The notes: generated by a model from the sequence alone, not told the origin. Positions 52,163 to 64,000 are shown, counted from the stretch's first letter. The stretch is DNA of 64,000 nt from Acanthochromis polyacanthus (GCF_021347895.1 NC_067127.1:17580984-17644983); one strand, 5' to 3'. Numbers and translations are program-made.

Positions 52163-52907
52163 TCCATGGGCCCGGACCCAAAATTTCCACTATCGGTACC
52201 ACTCGAGGTGACCAACTCTTTTTGGTGTTTTTAACGAGCTATACGTGTCTAGTTTACATTTTGATATAATGGGTGTTGCAGACTCACAACTTAAAATATG
52301 TTAGCACTCATTTAATGGACACAATGAAAGGGTCTGAGCCAAAAGTCGAATTTGAAACAGTTATTCCTCGTTATGAAAAAATAAGAACTGCCACATGCCA
52401 CACATCATCTGTGTTAATAACTTTACAACACAGAACAATACTATAGCAAACTTGAGTCTGAGAAAGATTTTGTTGCTATGGTAACAAGATTGATTGACAA
52501 AAGCAAGAAACAGAATGACAAAGCAAGACAAAAAACAACAAAAGCAAGATACAAAACGACAAGAAAAAGACAAGAAATTACAAAACAACAAAAACAAAAT
52601 ATAAAATTACAAAAACAAGACACAAAAAGATGAGACAAAACAACAGATGCAAGACACAATAACAAAACAAGACACAAAATGACAGAAAGGAGACACAAAA
52701 TAAGACACAAAATGACAAAGCAAGACACAAAACGACAAAACAAGGAACAAAATTACAAAAACCAGACACAAAACGACAGACAAAATAACAAAACAAGGCT
52801 CAGATTGACCAAAAATATTAATGTATTTACATTAGCCCAACATATATTTTAGTACCACTTAGGTTTGGTCACCTGAGGTGGTACCAATATCTGGTCTGGC
52901 CCATGGA
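52163..52907. mobile_element. Inverted-repeat element enclosing a minisatellite
   Basis: The left end begins tccatgggcccggaccc and continues 'tatcggtaccactcgaggtg' and accaa. The right end, read inverted, is tccatgggccagacc, then 'atattggtaccacctcaggt' and gaccaa. The imperfect terminal inverted repeats are about 60 bp each. Between them lie about 250 bp of unique sequence and the minisatellite at 52498-52796. No transposase frame is seen and the target duplication is unclear. Confidence 0.65.
52498..52796. repeat. Degenerate CAAAA-rich minisatellite
   Basis: About 300 bp is built from variants of acaaaaygacaaarcaag and acaagacacaaaat, with a period near 20-24 bp and about a dozen imperfect units. 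The + strand is strikingly T-poor, so the minus strand is open in several frames and yields cysteine/phenylalanine-rich 'proteins' (52361-52796) that are artefacts. Confidence 0.85.
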
Positions 52908-53414
52908 CTAAGGACACTGATTACTGAGTGTGAATTTGATTCTGCTCCTGAAAGAGCTCAGGGTAAACAAAGTGTTGCTTTTGAAAAACATCATGGCCAG
53001 CAGCGACAAACCACTGTTTTCTTTCAGTAAACAGCAATTTCATGTCTATTGTTGTATATCTGACATTGATTTTTTTCTTTGTGTAACACAAAAACAAGAG
53101 CTGACGTATCAAAAGGAAAATACCAGGATTGATTTTTGACTTCACTACATTTTTCTTTTGTTTTTTTTGTGCATTTGAATCGTAAAATGAAAAAAATACA
53201 ACCATACACACACAATCTCACCAACCCATCATCACAATTATTCTGTGATAAATGGGAGCTCTCAACATCCATATTTTTAATTTCCTGCTTATATCCCAGG
53301 CAAAATTACTCTTGTGTTGAATTGTAGTGGCTGTTAAAATTTTATATTTCATTGTAACGGGACAATGTGTCGAAGTAGTTCGTTTGAGGTCAAGGAAGAC
53401 CTGGTTTATTGTTT

Positions 53415-53716
53415 AGAGCTGCAGCAATTAATCAATTAGCTGCTAAGGGCTGAATTAATTACCAACTGCTTTGATCATATTTAGTTTGAGTATTTTTTTC
53501 AAAGACAAAAGTGTAAGTTCTCTGATTCTAGCTTTTAAATTTGTTATATTTTCTGGTTTCTCATGAATATCTGTGGTTTATTGGAGAAAGGAAGACATTT
53601 GAGGATGTCAGCTTGCACTTTGATAACCACTGATCACTATTTTTTGGCAGCTAATTGATTATTCGAGAAAATCATCAACACATTAATTGACAAAGAAAAA
53701 ATTATCTGTGGCCCTA
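53415..53716 (-). mobile_element. hAT-type MITE, copy 7 (minus, nearly full length)
   Basis: It starts 'agagctgcagcaattaatca' and ends 'ggcagctaattgattattcg' plus about 70 bp. It contains 'tctggtttctcatgaatatc' and 'gacatttgaggatgtcagct', so both ends of the family are represented in reverse orientation. Confidence 0.65.
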
Positions 53717-55914
53717 GGACCTTTGTTTTCCACTTCACATCTGTGTTAATCTGTTCGTACTGCTTTCATTCGACACACTGCTTACAAATTTAGATAACAA
53801 ATAGCATTATCTTGCCTTCATGTGACCCAAATTATTTTTCCTCAGCCTTGTCTGAGAATGAGCTGAGAGTCTCTGCTGAGCCTGAAGCGTAGAGGGGGGA
53901 GGGAGTTTTAGTTGGCTGGTCAGGATCACCGCTGGCCTCGCTGTGGTCTGTAACTCCATACACTGGCATCCTCAGTGGACCAGAGCCTTGAGCAGAAACA
54001 GATCATCTCGATGCAAGCACACTGTCCATTTGATCCCCAGGATACTATTCAGATCATCCTTGAACACAACCGACAACCTCACTGGCAGCATGGAAAGCTT
54101 AAAGGCAAATAAACAGGCACATTGGCATGCTTCAGACATGATCTCCATTTTCACTTTCTCTGTCTCTTGAGGTCAATTCATCTTTGTCTCTTTCTGTCTC
54201 TAGAGCGTTGCCTCCCTCTTTTCCTGTCTCAATCTCTGCCAATGTCAGTACTCCAATTCAACATGGACATTTGTAGAACAGATGTGGAGATGAATAGCAG
54301 CTACAGTTCTGCTCTGAAGTGTTTCCACTTCTTGGAGGTTGAGTAAAAAAGATGATTATTAATATCTTAAGAGATTCTTTTAACTCTACAGCAGGCAAAC
54401 AGAAACCTATTGTTTATGTAAGACTTAGCATTCTTAAGGTTGTTAAAAGCTTTCTAAAGTGTCTGAAGGTGAAAGCTGCTGATAGAGTGGAGCCTAGCAG
54501 CTTGAGCAGAAAGGTCGTACTTCGGTTCATTCGTCCCTTAAACCTCCTTGGTGCTGGCGTTTATCGGTCACACTTATCCCAGAGGAAGTCGGTCTTCCTG
54601 TCCTATCTCAGACCTTTGCTCTCACTGTGTTGGTGTCTAGATGCCTATCAACAGGTGCTGTACCTGCACAAACACACTACGCACCTACGATGTGGAGAGA
54701 CCAAACATTTCATTTCCTGTCGCCCGATCTGCAGTGCATATGAGGTGCTGAGCCTACAGTAACCTGGCTGGGGTTGATCCAGAGCCTTGTTTCTTGCGGG
54801 CCTGCAGTGTGAACATAAAGCGCTTTTCTCAAAACAAAGGTGTGAGGGCTGAACGCTGAGCTGTTGAATTGTTCGTAGTAACAACATAATCACCTGAATC
54901 TCGTTCAGCCCAGCCTGAGTGCGTGGAAACATGACAAGTGGCTTGTGTTGCCAAGTAACGCAGCCTGTAAGTGGTCGTGTGATGGTTCATGATAATAGCT
55001 GCTGTACGTAGCAGTGCGTGACGTTAAAATGTACAACAAAGACATTTAGCACATTCAAATCAAGGAATTGCTTTGATTAAAAAAAAATAATTGGAGCCTT
55101 TTTTCAGATAATTACTTTGATGGAAATGCGGCGAGATGTGACTGTTTGACATTATTCCTTGCTGTTATTCTTCAGTTTGATTCATTGCTCTGCTCACTAT
55201 TTACAACATTCACTACAGTTATCCTTCATCAGTATGAGTCCCACCGCTGCAGCCAGCATCCACTTCATAGTCTGTTAATGATTTACAGCTAAATGGAGCA
55301 CAGATTATACCAGGCACCACTACATCAGATATGCATTTGACATGTCTGGCAGTAAAGAAAGAAGCATTAAACATTTTTTTTTCTTTTTTTCCCCCTCCTA
55401 ATTGCTCTTTTCCTCCCACTTCTTCTCTCTTCACTGCTGAGATGCTCCTTCTATGCTAATACAAACACTGACGCTGCTTTCAAAGCCAAATGCGAGTCTC
55501 ACTGGGGTTCCGCCACATCCTGCCCATTCCTCTGTTATTCAAATAACGGGAGGCACTGCAAATATCATGAACCCCCTATGGCACTTACAAAGTCATCCCA
55601 TGGGATTTAAAGGTGCCACTTATGCTTCAGTGTCCTTTAGATGTGCTGCGCTATATGGGAAACATGATGAAAAAAACAGAATTGATGTGTTTAAATCCAA
55701 AAGAGAAATATCCACATGGTTTGTCACGGTCGTTGCATAAAAATAATGCACACTGATAATCTATGAAGCGTTTCATGACTTAAAATATTATTGCTGTTTT
55801 TAATTTTAAATAGAGAAAAGTCCAAATGATCTTTTTATGTGTATTTGCACAGATGCTACTTTCAGTATTTTGAGACTGGAGGAAATAATTATTCAGATGG
55901 ATATTTTTCCAGTA
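53717..55914. other. Intronic sequence, nothing recognised
   Basis: The 136-codon + frame at 54352-54762 has no family resemblance and no clear promoter or splice context. A T/C-rich tract is at about 55372-55395. No repeats were recognised. Confidence 0.45.
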
Positions 55915-56195
55915 AGGTTTCAACCAACAGTTATTTTATTTGACAATTAATCCATTGTTTGGTTTGTAAAATGTCACAAAATGTTGAACAATATTTCCCA
56001 AAACCCAAGAGAATATCCTCAAATGTGTTTTTTTAGTTTGCGGTCACTGAAAAGTAAGTCAGCCAGAAAATATTCCCATTAAAGTGGCAGAAATCTGAGA
56101 TTTTTTTTCTTTTTTTCTTTAAAAATGTTTCACTCAGATTAATGGATTATCAAGAAAGTTGCCGATTAATTTATTAGTTGACAACTATTGGATTA
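55915..56195 (+). mobile_element. hAT-type MITE, copy 8
   Basis: Contains 'tccattgtttggtttgtaaa', 'atgtcacaaaatgttgaaca', 'caaaacccaagagaatatcc' and 'gattaatttattagttgaca' in family order. It is nearly full length. Confidence 0.65.
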
Positions 56196-56399
56196 AATAA
56201 TTTTTTGTAATTGCCATGTTTACTTATGTTTTCTGCTCTAAAACTGTACTAGCTGATACATCTCAAATGTCTTAAGTAGAGCATAACATAACATGCTAAA
56301 AACAAATCCAGGAAAATGTATTGCCACAGCTGTAACAAAATACTGGAAAAGACACAAGGGACTATTTTAGCACACTATCTGATAAAATACAGGGTTATT

Positions 56400-56725
56400 C
56401 AAAAAGAATGAACCGGTTTCATCGTGCAATATTTTATTAAGGAAAAACATTACAAAACTCCAGCAAAGTCACTAGTATTCTACTCACAGTCAACTTTAAT
56501 TTGAGGTTTAAGGTCATCGAATAACGTCAGCGATCGGCTCAGTGGATCGTGATGTGCTGATTCGTGTCTTATCGCATTGATGTTGCCCGTGCTGCAGGTG
56601 GTGGCCTGAACACTTGAACACTGGGAAGTAAAGGTTGATTGATTGACTTGGCTGAAGTTTTCTATCGCGTTTCCTTGTTAACATATTGCGTAATGAAATC
56701 GTTTCTTTGTTTCTAAATAACCCTG
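56400..56725. mobile_element. Second mariner-type MITE with intact TA duplication
   Basis: The 326-bp element is bounded by TA at 56398-56399 and 56726-56727. The left end is cagggttattcaaaaagaat and the right end, read inverted, is cagggttatttagaaacaaa; both reach gtttcat/gatttcat about 33 bp in. The family differs from the element at 23149. Confidence 0.8.
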
Positions 56726-56727
56726 TA

Positions 56728-59700
56728 CATGAGATCCAATCACAGAGTGCTGCCTAAGACACAATTTATGCAGAGTCTGAGTATGAATTGCAGTCTGTCT
56801 CATTTTTCAAGCCGCAGGGTGTAAGAAACCAAAAAATAGTGCGGAAATAGGTTAATCTCACCCCCCCTTCCTTGTTCTTCTCATAGCTGCGTAAACAGAC
56901 CACCTGCTGGCTTGCAAACATGATGTCACAGAGTGCCTCGCTTAATTAAAAGATAATACAACCTAATTATAATCATTTGGGCTACAGATGCAAGAAAAAC
57001 ACCGGGATCAGTGCTGGAACGGCACCCTCTCTAGCTCTTTAAGGCTCATAATGGGATGCTTTTGATGTCAGATTTTATTTAGATGACACACATTCTCATT
57101 AAGTGCGCAATTAGTTCCTTGTGTCTCATGTCTGCTCTTAGCTAGATTCTTTTTTCTCACTTGATTTTCGACCTGCTGGTGTGTTTTGAATTAGGGAGGC
57201 TGAGGAAGTTTTTTTCTATACATTTTTGTTGCTGCTGCTTAAGCTTTGCCTTTTATGGATTAGTTGCTCTAATGCGTGAATACCGTGTATTGTATGTGGG
57301 TACTATGTTCACGTTATGGAGACATTTGTTACTTTGTTTAGTTGTAGTAGATTTCAGTTATTGGACCTTTTTGTTATTACTGTTGATTTATATCAAAGTG
57401 TTAATCAACTATGCATAGATCTGAAGCTAGTTGACTTATCACACATTAAGTGATCACTAAAAAAAGACGGTAACAGTATCTTTTCTCAACTTACAACTAT
57501 GTGTGTGTAGTGTTGGAGATCTCCACTGAAACTTAGTGCTCTGCTGTTTACAGAGTCAACATATTCATAAAAGCACATACCTGCACCCATGTGATCCGCA
57601 GTCACAGAGGACTTTCTTAGAGCAGGAGAAACCCCAGTGACTGTAGCTACAGTAGACGTCTGTCCTGAAAGGTTGTGGCTAATTAAAGTGCGGTGACTAG
57701 ACTAAGCTCACTCTGCAGAGCCGGCCAAGCTCTGCTAGGAAACCTCCACCACAGAGCTGACTGGTGCTGGAAACAACCGAGTTGCCAGGTTTGTTTGATT
57801 CCCTTCTGCCAGCATCAACATCTGTGTGTGTTTGTGTGGGGGAGGAAAACAGAAAGGCAGATACAGACAAGCCACTGGACCACCCATGTCTTAAATCTGT
57901 CTTTCTGAATGAAATATAAAAGCTTGACACACACTGCCCTCTTGCCTCGCTTTCCTGAACTTGTATGTCAAAAGTGTGTTTTTTTTCTGTGTCTTTTGTC
58001 TGCTACGTTTGGGACGAGGCCTCAGGATGCATTTACTACAACAACAACAAAAAAATGGAGTTTCACAATTGCACAGCTGAGGATAATGTAGACTGCTTTG
58101 CAAGACGGATCCAGGAAGCTTTTAAAATCACACTTACTAAGGCCAGTGGCAAATGTGCTGTTATAGTGTGATGGAGAGAGACATGAAGACAGAATGAGAG
58201 AGAAACTGAGCTTTAATGGAGTCCTTATTGCACTCTGGAGCCCCATTGAGTGATTGGAAGAATCTAACTCTTAAGAATGGGCATTCTCATCCATCCATCC
58301 ATCATTAGGTATTCCATCTTGTTGTCCTTGTAATTTGTCTCATTAGATCATGAATTTGATACAGCTCTGACAGGAATCTAATTTCAAACCTCTCTTTCTA
58401 ATTAGCATATTAGCAGCTGGATGTTGCAGCAGAAACCTGACATTGGATTGACCTAGAATGAAACTGTAATGGTCCAGGGGATTGGTTTATCTCTCACACA
58501 ATCTCCGGTCCTCCTCAGAGTGAGATAGTGATGGAGTAATGACTGCACCAGACTCTGTGCTCGAGCCTTTACGGAGCCAAAAGCCCAAATGACTCCGTTC
58601 ATAATATACGCTGTCAGCAGAATGATGGAAACAAGCGTTCAGGCCCTCGTCTTCTCCTTTCAGTCTGAAAGTCTTCTTATCTCGGCTCACTCCCCTCTGT
58701 GCCGGGGAGTTTGCCAGAGGATTGTAGAGTGCCACCGCATTCCTGGCTGGCGCTAATGCCTGAACATAGCCGAAATGCAGGCGCTAGCCAGAGCCGCCTG
58801 CAGAGAGCAGACTGGCACTGACATGCTGAGGAACCATCATTTATTACCACTGATGCGAAAAGCAGCTCCTGTCACTCTGGAGACATGGTGCTCTGTATAA
58901 GGTTTCCATGCAAAGTTTAAATGTTTGGCTTTGACTTGTGCAGTGGCGATACGTTTCCCTTCTTTCTTTTTAATCCATTGAAGTTATTCATCCTCACAGA
59001 TACTATTTCATAAGACAAGAAGTCTTGGAAAGAACATCCGACTTCTTCCAACTCTGTTTTATCTCATATCTGTCAAATTACTCCATTGAGGCTGCGTCTG
59101 CAGGCCTGCAGAGTAAAATTTAACCATGCAGCCAGCTTCACTTCTCTAATTCCCATTTTGACAGCAGACTCTTTAGTCTCTGCAACATCTATCAGACTTG
59201 TGTGTAGACGGGCTGCAAACTGCTGAGCTGCCCTGTTCCACTGTGATTTAATCTCCCATCTCTGGCTCTAAATGCTGGAAAAATGTTGAGTGTGACCCCA
59301 GATGTTTGACATTACCGTTCCTTTATATTTAGTTTGATACTAAATTCTGTGTTAAATATCGCTTGTACCCTCTCACGGGTAGTTATAGCACTTACTTGTA
59401 TAAACAGTTTGCATTAGGCTTTCATGCTGACTTTGTGTAGACTCTTTGTTGTAATTTCAAAAATAAATCCAAACATACATTACAGAAATGGCTGCCTTTA
59501 TTCTCCACTGCTGCACTTTTCAGTTTCATCTAAAAGTGGTCTCATTACTGGATTAGTGGCCAGTTTTTCAGGACCAAAGAGACAGGACCGATCTGACCTG
59601 CCTTACCTGGGTAAAGCCTAATCCGTCTTAATCTAATAATTGCTCCCACATTTTCCCTGTCTCGAAGAGCACAGCTGCAGGGGGAGGCTGTGGCTCCAGA

Positions 59701-60335
59701 TTGCTGTGCACCCTGGGTAATATGCCCATGGTCCCTTTCATGGTCAAGATCAGATCGATGGACGCCGCAAAGGTTTTTTACCGTCATCATTTGGGTGTTC
59801 CAGGCAACTTGTATAACCTATCAGTGCTTCTGTTCCTTTAGTCTTCTCTTTTTCTTTCGTGCCCTCCCTCTCCATCGGCTCACGTTCTGTCCTCGGCAAC
59901 ACGTGGGTTACACAGACATGCATTAGGCTGCCTGTGTTTCAACAGTCGGCCTTTTATGAGTGGGTGTTGAAAATTGGTGAGAGCTGGCTGTGCTCAGATG
60001 TCTCTCTTTTAGATACAGCATGACAGTTATGAAGGCTGGTGTGGAGGGACAGCAGGGGAGTTGGTGAGCGATGTGGTTCATATGTTCTCTGAAAGGCTTC
60101 TTCACATACTGGGCCTCCATCTGCCATGAAGAAGCTGATCGCTCTGCATGAACGGCTGTTTACACATCACAGGATAACGAGGAATAGTGCGACATCGCTT
60201 TGCTTTGGACACGCTCTGCGTCAAAATAAAATAACCTCAGCAATGACATTAATGAAAAAGATGGAAGAATCAACCCTTTCATGCAAGAACATGTTCACTT
60301 ACAAACCAGTGAAAATGTAATGAGTACCAAACTGT
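56728..60335. other. Intronic sequence with possible conserved blocks
   Basis: TAAT-rich, repeat-free stretches at about 56935-57130 ('acaacctaattataatcatt', 'aagtgcgcaattagttcctt') and 58325-58425 ('tctttctaattagcatatta') look like candidate enhancers, but this is inference. A short (ATCC)n run is at 58290-58303. Short frames on both strands are incidental. Confidence 0.4.
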
Positions 60336-60359
60336 CCCCCCCCCCCCCCCCCCCCCCCC
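60336..60359. repeat. C24 homopolymer
   Basis: Twenty-four consecutive C residues occur after 'accaaactgt' and before 'aaagtagaat'. Such a run is slippage-prone, and its exact length in the source genome should be treated as uncertain. The minus strand is G24 and could form quadruplexes. Confidence 0.9.
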
Positions 60360-60476
60360 AAAGTAGAATGTGTTGACTTTGTGAGCTATTTTAAAAAGCA
60401 GTCCTCACTTGAAGAGTTTAAAAAAAGGCAGTTACCTGATGAAATTATTCAGTCCAGTGTGTTTTTCCTGCTTGCA

Positions 60477-61197
60477 CCTTTGAACTCCAAGCAGGCTTTG
60501 GGCACTTTCTGCTCTTGTTACTCACTGTGGCTTCATTTTTCACTGCAGTTCAAAGTCCTGTACCTCTATGGAAATGACACCACCATGACAGGAAGTAGAG
60601 AGAACTGAAAACTGTTAAAAAACAAGAAAGTTAAATTGAGTTTCAATTTAACTTCAATTTCAGTTGAATTACTTGACCTGAAATCACACGTGTCCACTAC
60701 AGGTGTTACCAATGCTGGGGAAAATGGTGAATTGTACTCCTTGCACTTTTTTATTTTCTCCGTAGTTTTCACTTTCTGCTTTGTGTAAGCACAGTCTGCC
60801 ATTCAGCCCAGTTCATATTACAAAGCCCCTGAATTTAAGTACCATGACTGCTGGTTGCATCTGAGTCACTAGTAGTTACCCCAGTGTGCCGAGAAGCACA
60901 GAATGTTTTGTTTTTTACAGAACTTAGAGAAAACGCTTTCTTTTTGAGGCATTTTTAAAATTAAGGCATGTAGAGTAAAGGAATTTTGATGAAATATCAG
61001 AATTTTAAGCTTAGATTTGGGTATTTTTTGAGCAGCACATCACAGATGAGTAATTCAAACAGAGTTGTAAAGTTCAAAATTAGAATGTTCTCTTCTTTTT
61101 ACAGTTTCTGGCTATGATGAATGCCATAATTGTGGTGATTTTGTGAAGTTGACGTGTCTTTCAATCCCGTTAGCAGGTTTTGGGTTCAAAGAGTTAA
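60477..61197 (+). repeat. Dispersed 'accccaagcag' family, copy D, longest copy
   Basis: It starts 'ctttgaactccaagcagg' and ends 'gcaggttttgggttcaaaga' plus gttaa, so the ends are inverted copies of one another, as in a MITE. The interior shares 'cttcatttttcactgcagtt', 'ctctatggaaatgacaccac', 'catgacaggaagtagagaga' and 'caatgctggggaaaatggtg' with copies A-C. Confidence 0.65.
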
Positions 61198-63961
61198 GCT
61201 GTCACAATGCTTCCTTTTGCTGATGGCTTTATAATGGAGGCTCCCATTTATTATTTTCACACTAATGTTCACCCTCAGTTAGAACCTGAAACCTGCTGCA
61301 GGCCTCCGAGTATCACTCGGAATGAGGCTGTAATGGCCCAGGTTGTGTGGCCTATTAAAACCCACTTGGAGCAGCATTTGGGTGGGGCATAACCAACACT
61401 TTGATGCTGCTGCCCCCCTCCTAATGTGCTTATTAGGAGATTTATGGCTGACGCCTGTTTCCCCCCGCCTCCTTCTCACACTGTTACATGATTGTTTTTA
61501 TTATTTCTCCTGTCATGGAGACCATATGGAGCACTTCTTTGTTTCAAAGACCGAGGTGTGCTGGCAAGCAGCAGCTCGTTGGGAGGGATGAGAGGGCAGT
61601 TATAACTGCGTAGGAGCGGTGTCATACTTCTGTAAAAATTCCCTATCAAGTAGTTTTCCGAAGAAAAAGAATCACTGTCTGTCAAAGAATTCTGATGAAA
61701 AATGTAATGTTGAGAGTTGTCAACATGTGGATCACGCTGGAAACCCCACTGAGGCGTCACAGGTTGCAGTTGCTGCTCTTTGAGAGAGGAGACATGTGAA
61801 ACTGTGGCTTATTCTGCTCTATCTGGTGAGGTTGAATGCTGGTTGCCATGCCAATGTTGCGTGGTAATAAGCTGGGGAGGGTGTCTTTGTCTAGTCGGAA
61901 CATGAGCAGTAAGATGGAGTGAAACCCGAAAGAACCGATAGTGATCTGAGCGAGGTTTGTTATAATGAGCCCATCCCTCTGTTTGCAGACCAGCCGGTCG
62001 CTTTGCAGAGGGAGACCCTTCCACAGAGCAATTACCTGGTACAATAAGAGCAGTGATTGAATTTAGGAAGCATGTGTGCATACGAGTGTCAGTGGTAAAA
62101 AGGCTTTGAACGTGGCTTTTCAATTAGAAGCAGTGGAATGAAGACGGAGATGTGCTCCGCTGATGTGTGTCATGCAGAGAATAAAATACTACCTGGGGTC
62201 AATTTTTTTTGGATGTGATGGAAAGAGCCAGCAGGGTCTCATTCTTTTGTGTCACTTTGATCCATTTCAGCTTGATGGAGTGTGGGTGCCTCTGTAATGA
62301 CTGAGGCTCAACAGTGTCTACTTGTTCACATCTGAAAGGTACCTTGTAAGAGGCTCTAATGTGATTTATAAAGCTCTAACCCAGCACCATAGGATCTCAT
62401 GGAAGGGATTATTGCTGAAACTATTAATGCATAATTCCTTTAGCTGATCAAAACAACATTTATTATGTTTGATTTTAAAGCTTATTTAATTACATAAAGG
62501 AATAATTGACCAACTTGTAGCAGAAACTTGTAGAGTTTCATAACTGTCACTAACGTCACACAACCTTGAGAAGTTGCCAGGCAACCAGCAGAGACTTCAT
62601 GCTTGTAAGTCATTTATTAAACATGAAAGACATTTTTTTCACATGTGAGAATTTGTCTGGTATATACTGGTGTAAATTGAATGTATTTCTTGTAGTTCCT
62701 GACCTGTTGTTAATGAAATGCACGTACTGCTTCTGCTCTTGTTTTGTGAATTCTCTGCATGAACTACTTCCAGGACAAAGCCTTCTAGTTAAGTCTACAA
62801 AAGCTGACAGAGGTCAACGATGAGATGAGTCTGTGGTGAACCAGCCTGTCACTCTCGTTCCAGTGGCTTGACAGAGACATTGTACCTGGTCTGACTCCAT
62901 TCTGTTTAATGTCTCTGTTGTCAAGTTAAATAAGGCAACCGGACCTCTTTGTTTGGACGGCATTTCTGCTTCACGCACTGCTGCTTTCTCTCTAATTCAT
63001 GTTGGAGATGCAAAACTTTTGCTGACATAGAACTGTTCAAAATACTGTCCAAGAAATCCCTGAAGCATACAATTTCAGCTGAATAAACTTATTGTGGACT
63101 TTAGTTTGCAGTGCTTTTTTTAAGCCAAAGATTTGCATCACTTTGAAAATATGTTTTCTCTGAGACACTCATGCGGCCAGTGTTTGCACCAATGCGTTTG
63201 TTTGTGTATTTTTTGATATAGATGGAATTTAAATTGTGATTTGTCATGATATCACAGCCTTAATAAATCAGAATTCAGTTCATCATGTAGCCTTAGCTGT
63301 TTCATGCTCATTTTGTTTTTTCCACTCTGTTTATTAGACCATAAATCGTGTCAGGTTTTGGGAAGATGTTCTGCCAACCAGCTGTAAAGGAGGCAGTCAG
63401 GGGAGGCTGCTCAGTCAGTGGAAAACTGAAACACGCACACACACATCTAGTAATTTGTTGACAGGCCATGAAGACTCTGTCAGTGGGCTTCAGTGCCTCC
63501 CATGACTTTGCCCTTCGTTCCCCCTTCAATTTATCTCTCTGACATCTCGGTCCAACAACTGAGGATGAAGCTATCGGCGTTTTTCAACTGAGATTTTCAC
63601 TTCACCTTTTACAAACAGACGGCTGTCAGCGTCCATCTGCAAATGCCAACATGGCAATCAGTTAGTCAGTCAGTCACTTCTGCGATTTCATCAACATATA
63701 ATGAAGAACTCTGCATGTGCCTCATGATAATAAATGGACAACAAATAGATATGACACTATTTACAACAAATATTTGTGATTATTTTTTGTTTGTCTTGTA
63801 ATCAGGATTGTTTTGATAATATTTAGCTAGAAGATGCAGTTGTATTTAATGATCAGATTAAATAATTCCTTCATAGTCCAAAGAGTTCCAAATGTTTTTA
63901 AATATGAGTTTGTTCCAGTTGGAATCCACGTTTGAAATCATTTCCTTAACCAGTAGTCAGT
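61198..63961. other. Intronic sequence, nothing recognised
   Basis: No gene, tandem array or transposon end was seen. The minus-strand frames at 61757-62123 overlap each other in two frames and are incidental. Confidence 0.45.
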
Positions 63962-64000
63962 AGGGCTGGACCCGGATATCCCGAATGTCCGAATGTTCGT
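63962..64000 (+). mobile_element. Start of a possible hAT-type element cut by the window edge
   Basis: The last 39 bases ('agggctggacccggatatcc' then 'cgaatgtccgaatgttcgt') resemble the left terminus of hAT-type MITEs in fish, which open with agggctgg and short gaat/ttcg repeats. The right end is outside the window. Confidence 0.35.

Larger units (their letters stand above)
11233..64000 (+). other. ptk7: Putative first intron of ptk7, continuing beyond the window
   Basis: No exon with Ig-domain features (Cys...Trp...Asp-x-Gly-x-Tyr-x-Cys) was found on the + strand, and no other coding exon could be supported on either strand. If the exon-1 assignment is right, this is a first intron of more than 52 kb. 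The known large first intron of PTK7 in other vertebrates makes that reasonable. The interval is described piecewise in the entries below. Confidence 0.4.

Noticed and set aside
52361..52796. Cys/Phe/Leu-rich minus-strand proteins in three overlapping frames
   Set aside because: They are produced by the T-poor minisatellite, which lacks stop codons on the minus strand.
54352..54762. 136-codon + frame
   Set aside because: No domain or homology recognised and no promoter or splice evidence; treated as chance.
58743..58791. Imperfect palindrome (ctggctggcgc ... gcgctagccag)
   Set aside because: The stem is only about 11 bp with a mismatch and a long loop, which is unremarkable at this scale.

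Overview
The window looks like about 64 kb of nuclear DNA from a percomorph-type teleost fish. It is AT-rich, has introns with GT/AG boundaries and one CpG-rich promoter, and carries DNA-transposon families typical of fish genomes (Tc1/mariner, hAT-like, piggyBac-like). There is no sign of bacterial gene organisation. Family names for repeats come from recognition of conserved ends and phrases, not from a database search.

Layout. Positions 1-4617 appear to be intron of a kinesin light chain gene. Its last three coding exons are at 4618-4745, 4911-4968 and 5093-5167 on the + strand. They encode an 86-residue serine-rich tail most like KLC4, followed by a 3'UTR. An intergenic stretch follows that contains a stack of three nested, dead Tc1/mariner elements (6632-8658). 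From about 10.55 kb a CpG-rich segment begins and carries a candidate first coding exon (11121-11232) with a signal-peptide-like end. In mammals PTK7 lies directly downstream of KLC4 in the same orientation, so I infer this is ptk7 exon 1. The rest of the window (11.2-64 kb) would then be a very large first intron. I found no Ig-domain exon of PTK7 in it, and no other gene that I can support on either strand.

The putative intron is mostly unremarkable non-coding DNA studded with non-autonomous transposons. The clearest is a 574-bp element at 27447-28020 with perfect 19-bp terminal inverted repeats, a perfect 9-bp target duplication and an internal fragment of a RecQ-like helicase (motif I). 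Others are two mariner-type MITEs with intact TA duplications, a Tc1-like MITE, a 1-kb hAT element with an 8-bp duplication, and two piggyBac-like MITEs. One piggyBac-like copy is nested in another MITE and contains a hairpin of about 42-nt arms. There is also an inverted-repeat element whose interior is a CAAAA-rich minisatellite, a four-copy dispersed family with inverted ends, and about eight fragments of one hAT-type MITE.

The biology is therefore the end of a motor-adaptor gene, the start of a probable Wnt/planar-polarity receptor gene, and a large transposon-rich intron. I see no previously undescribed biochemical system. The most interesting points are the helicase-fragment-carrying element, the minisatellite inside an inverted-repeat element, and a 110-bp local duplication that is not obviously a transposon.
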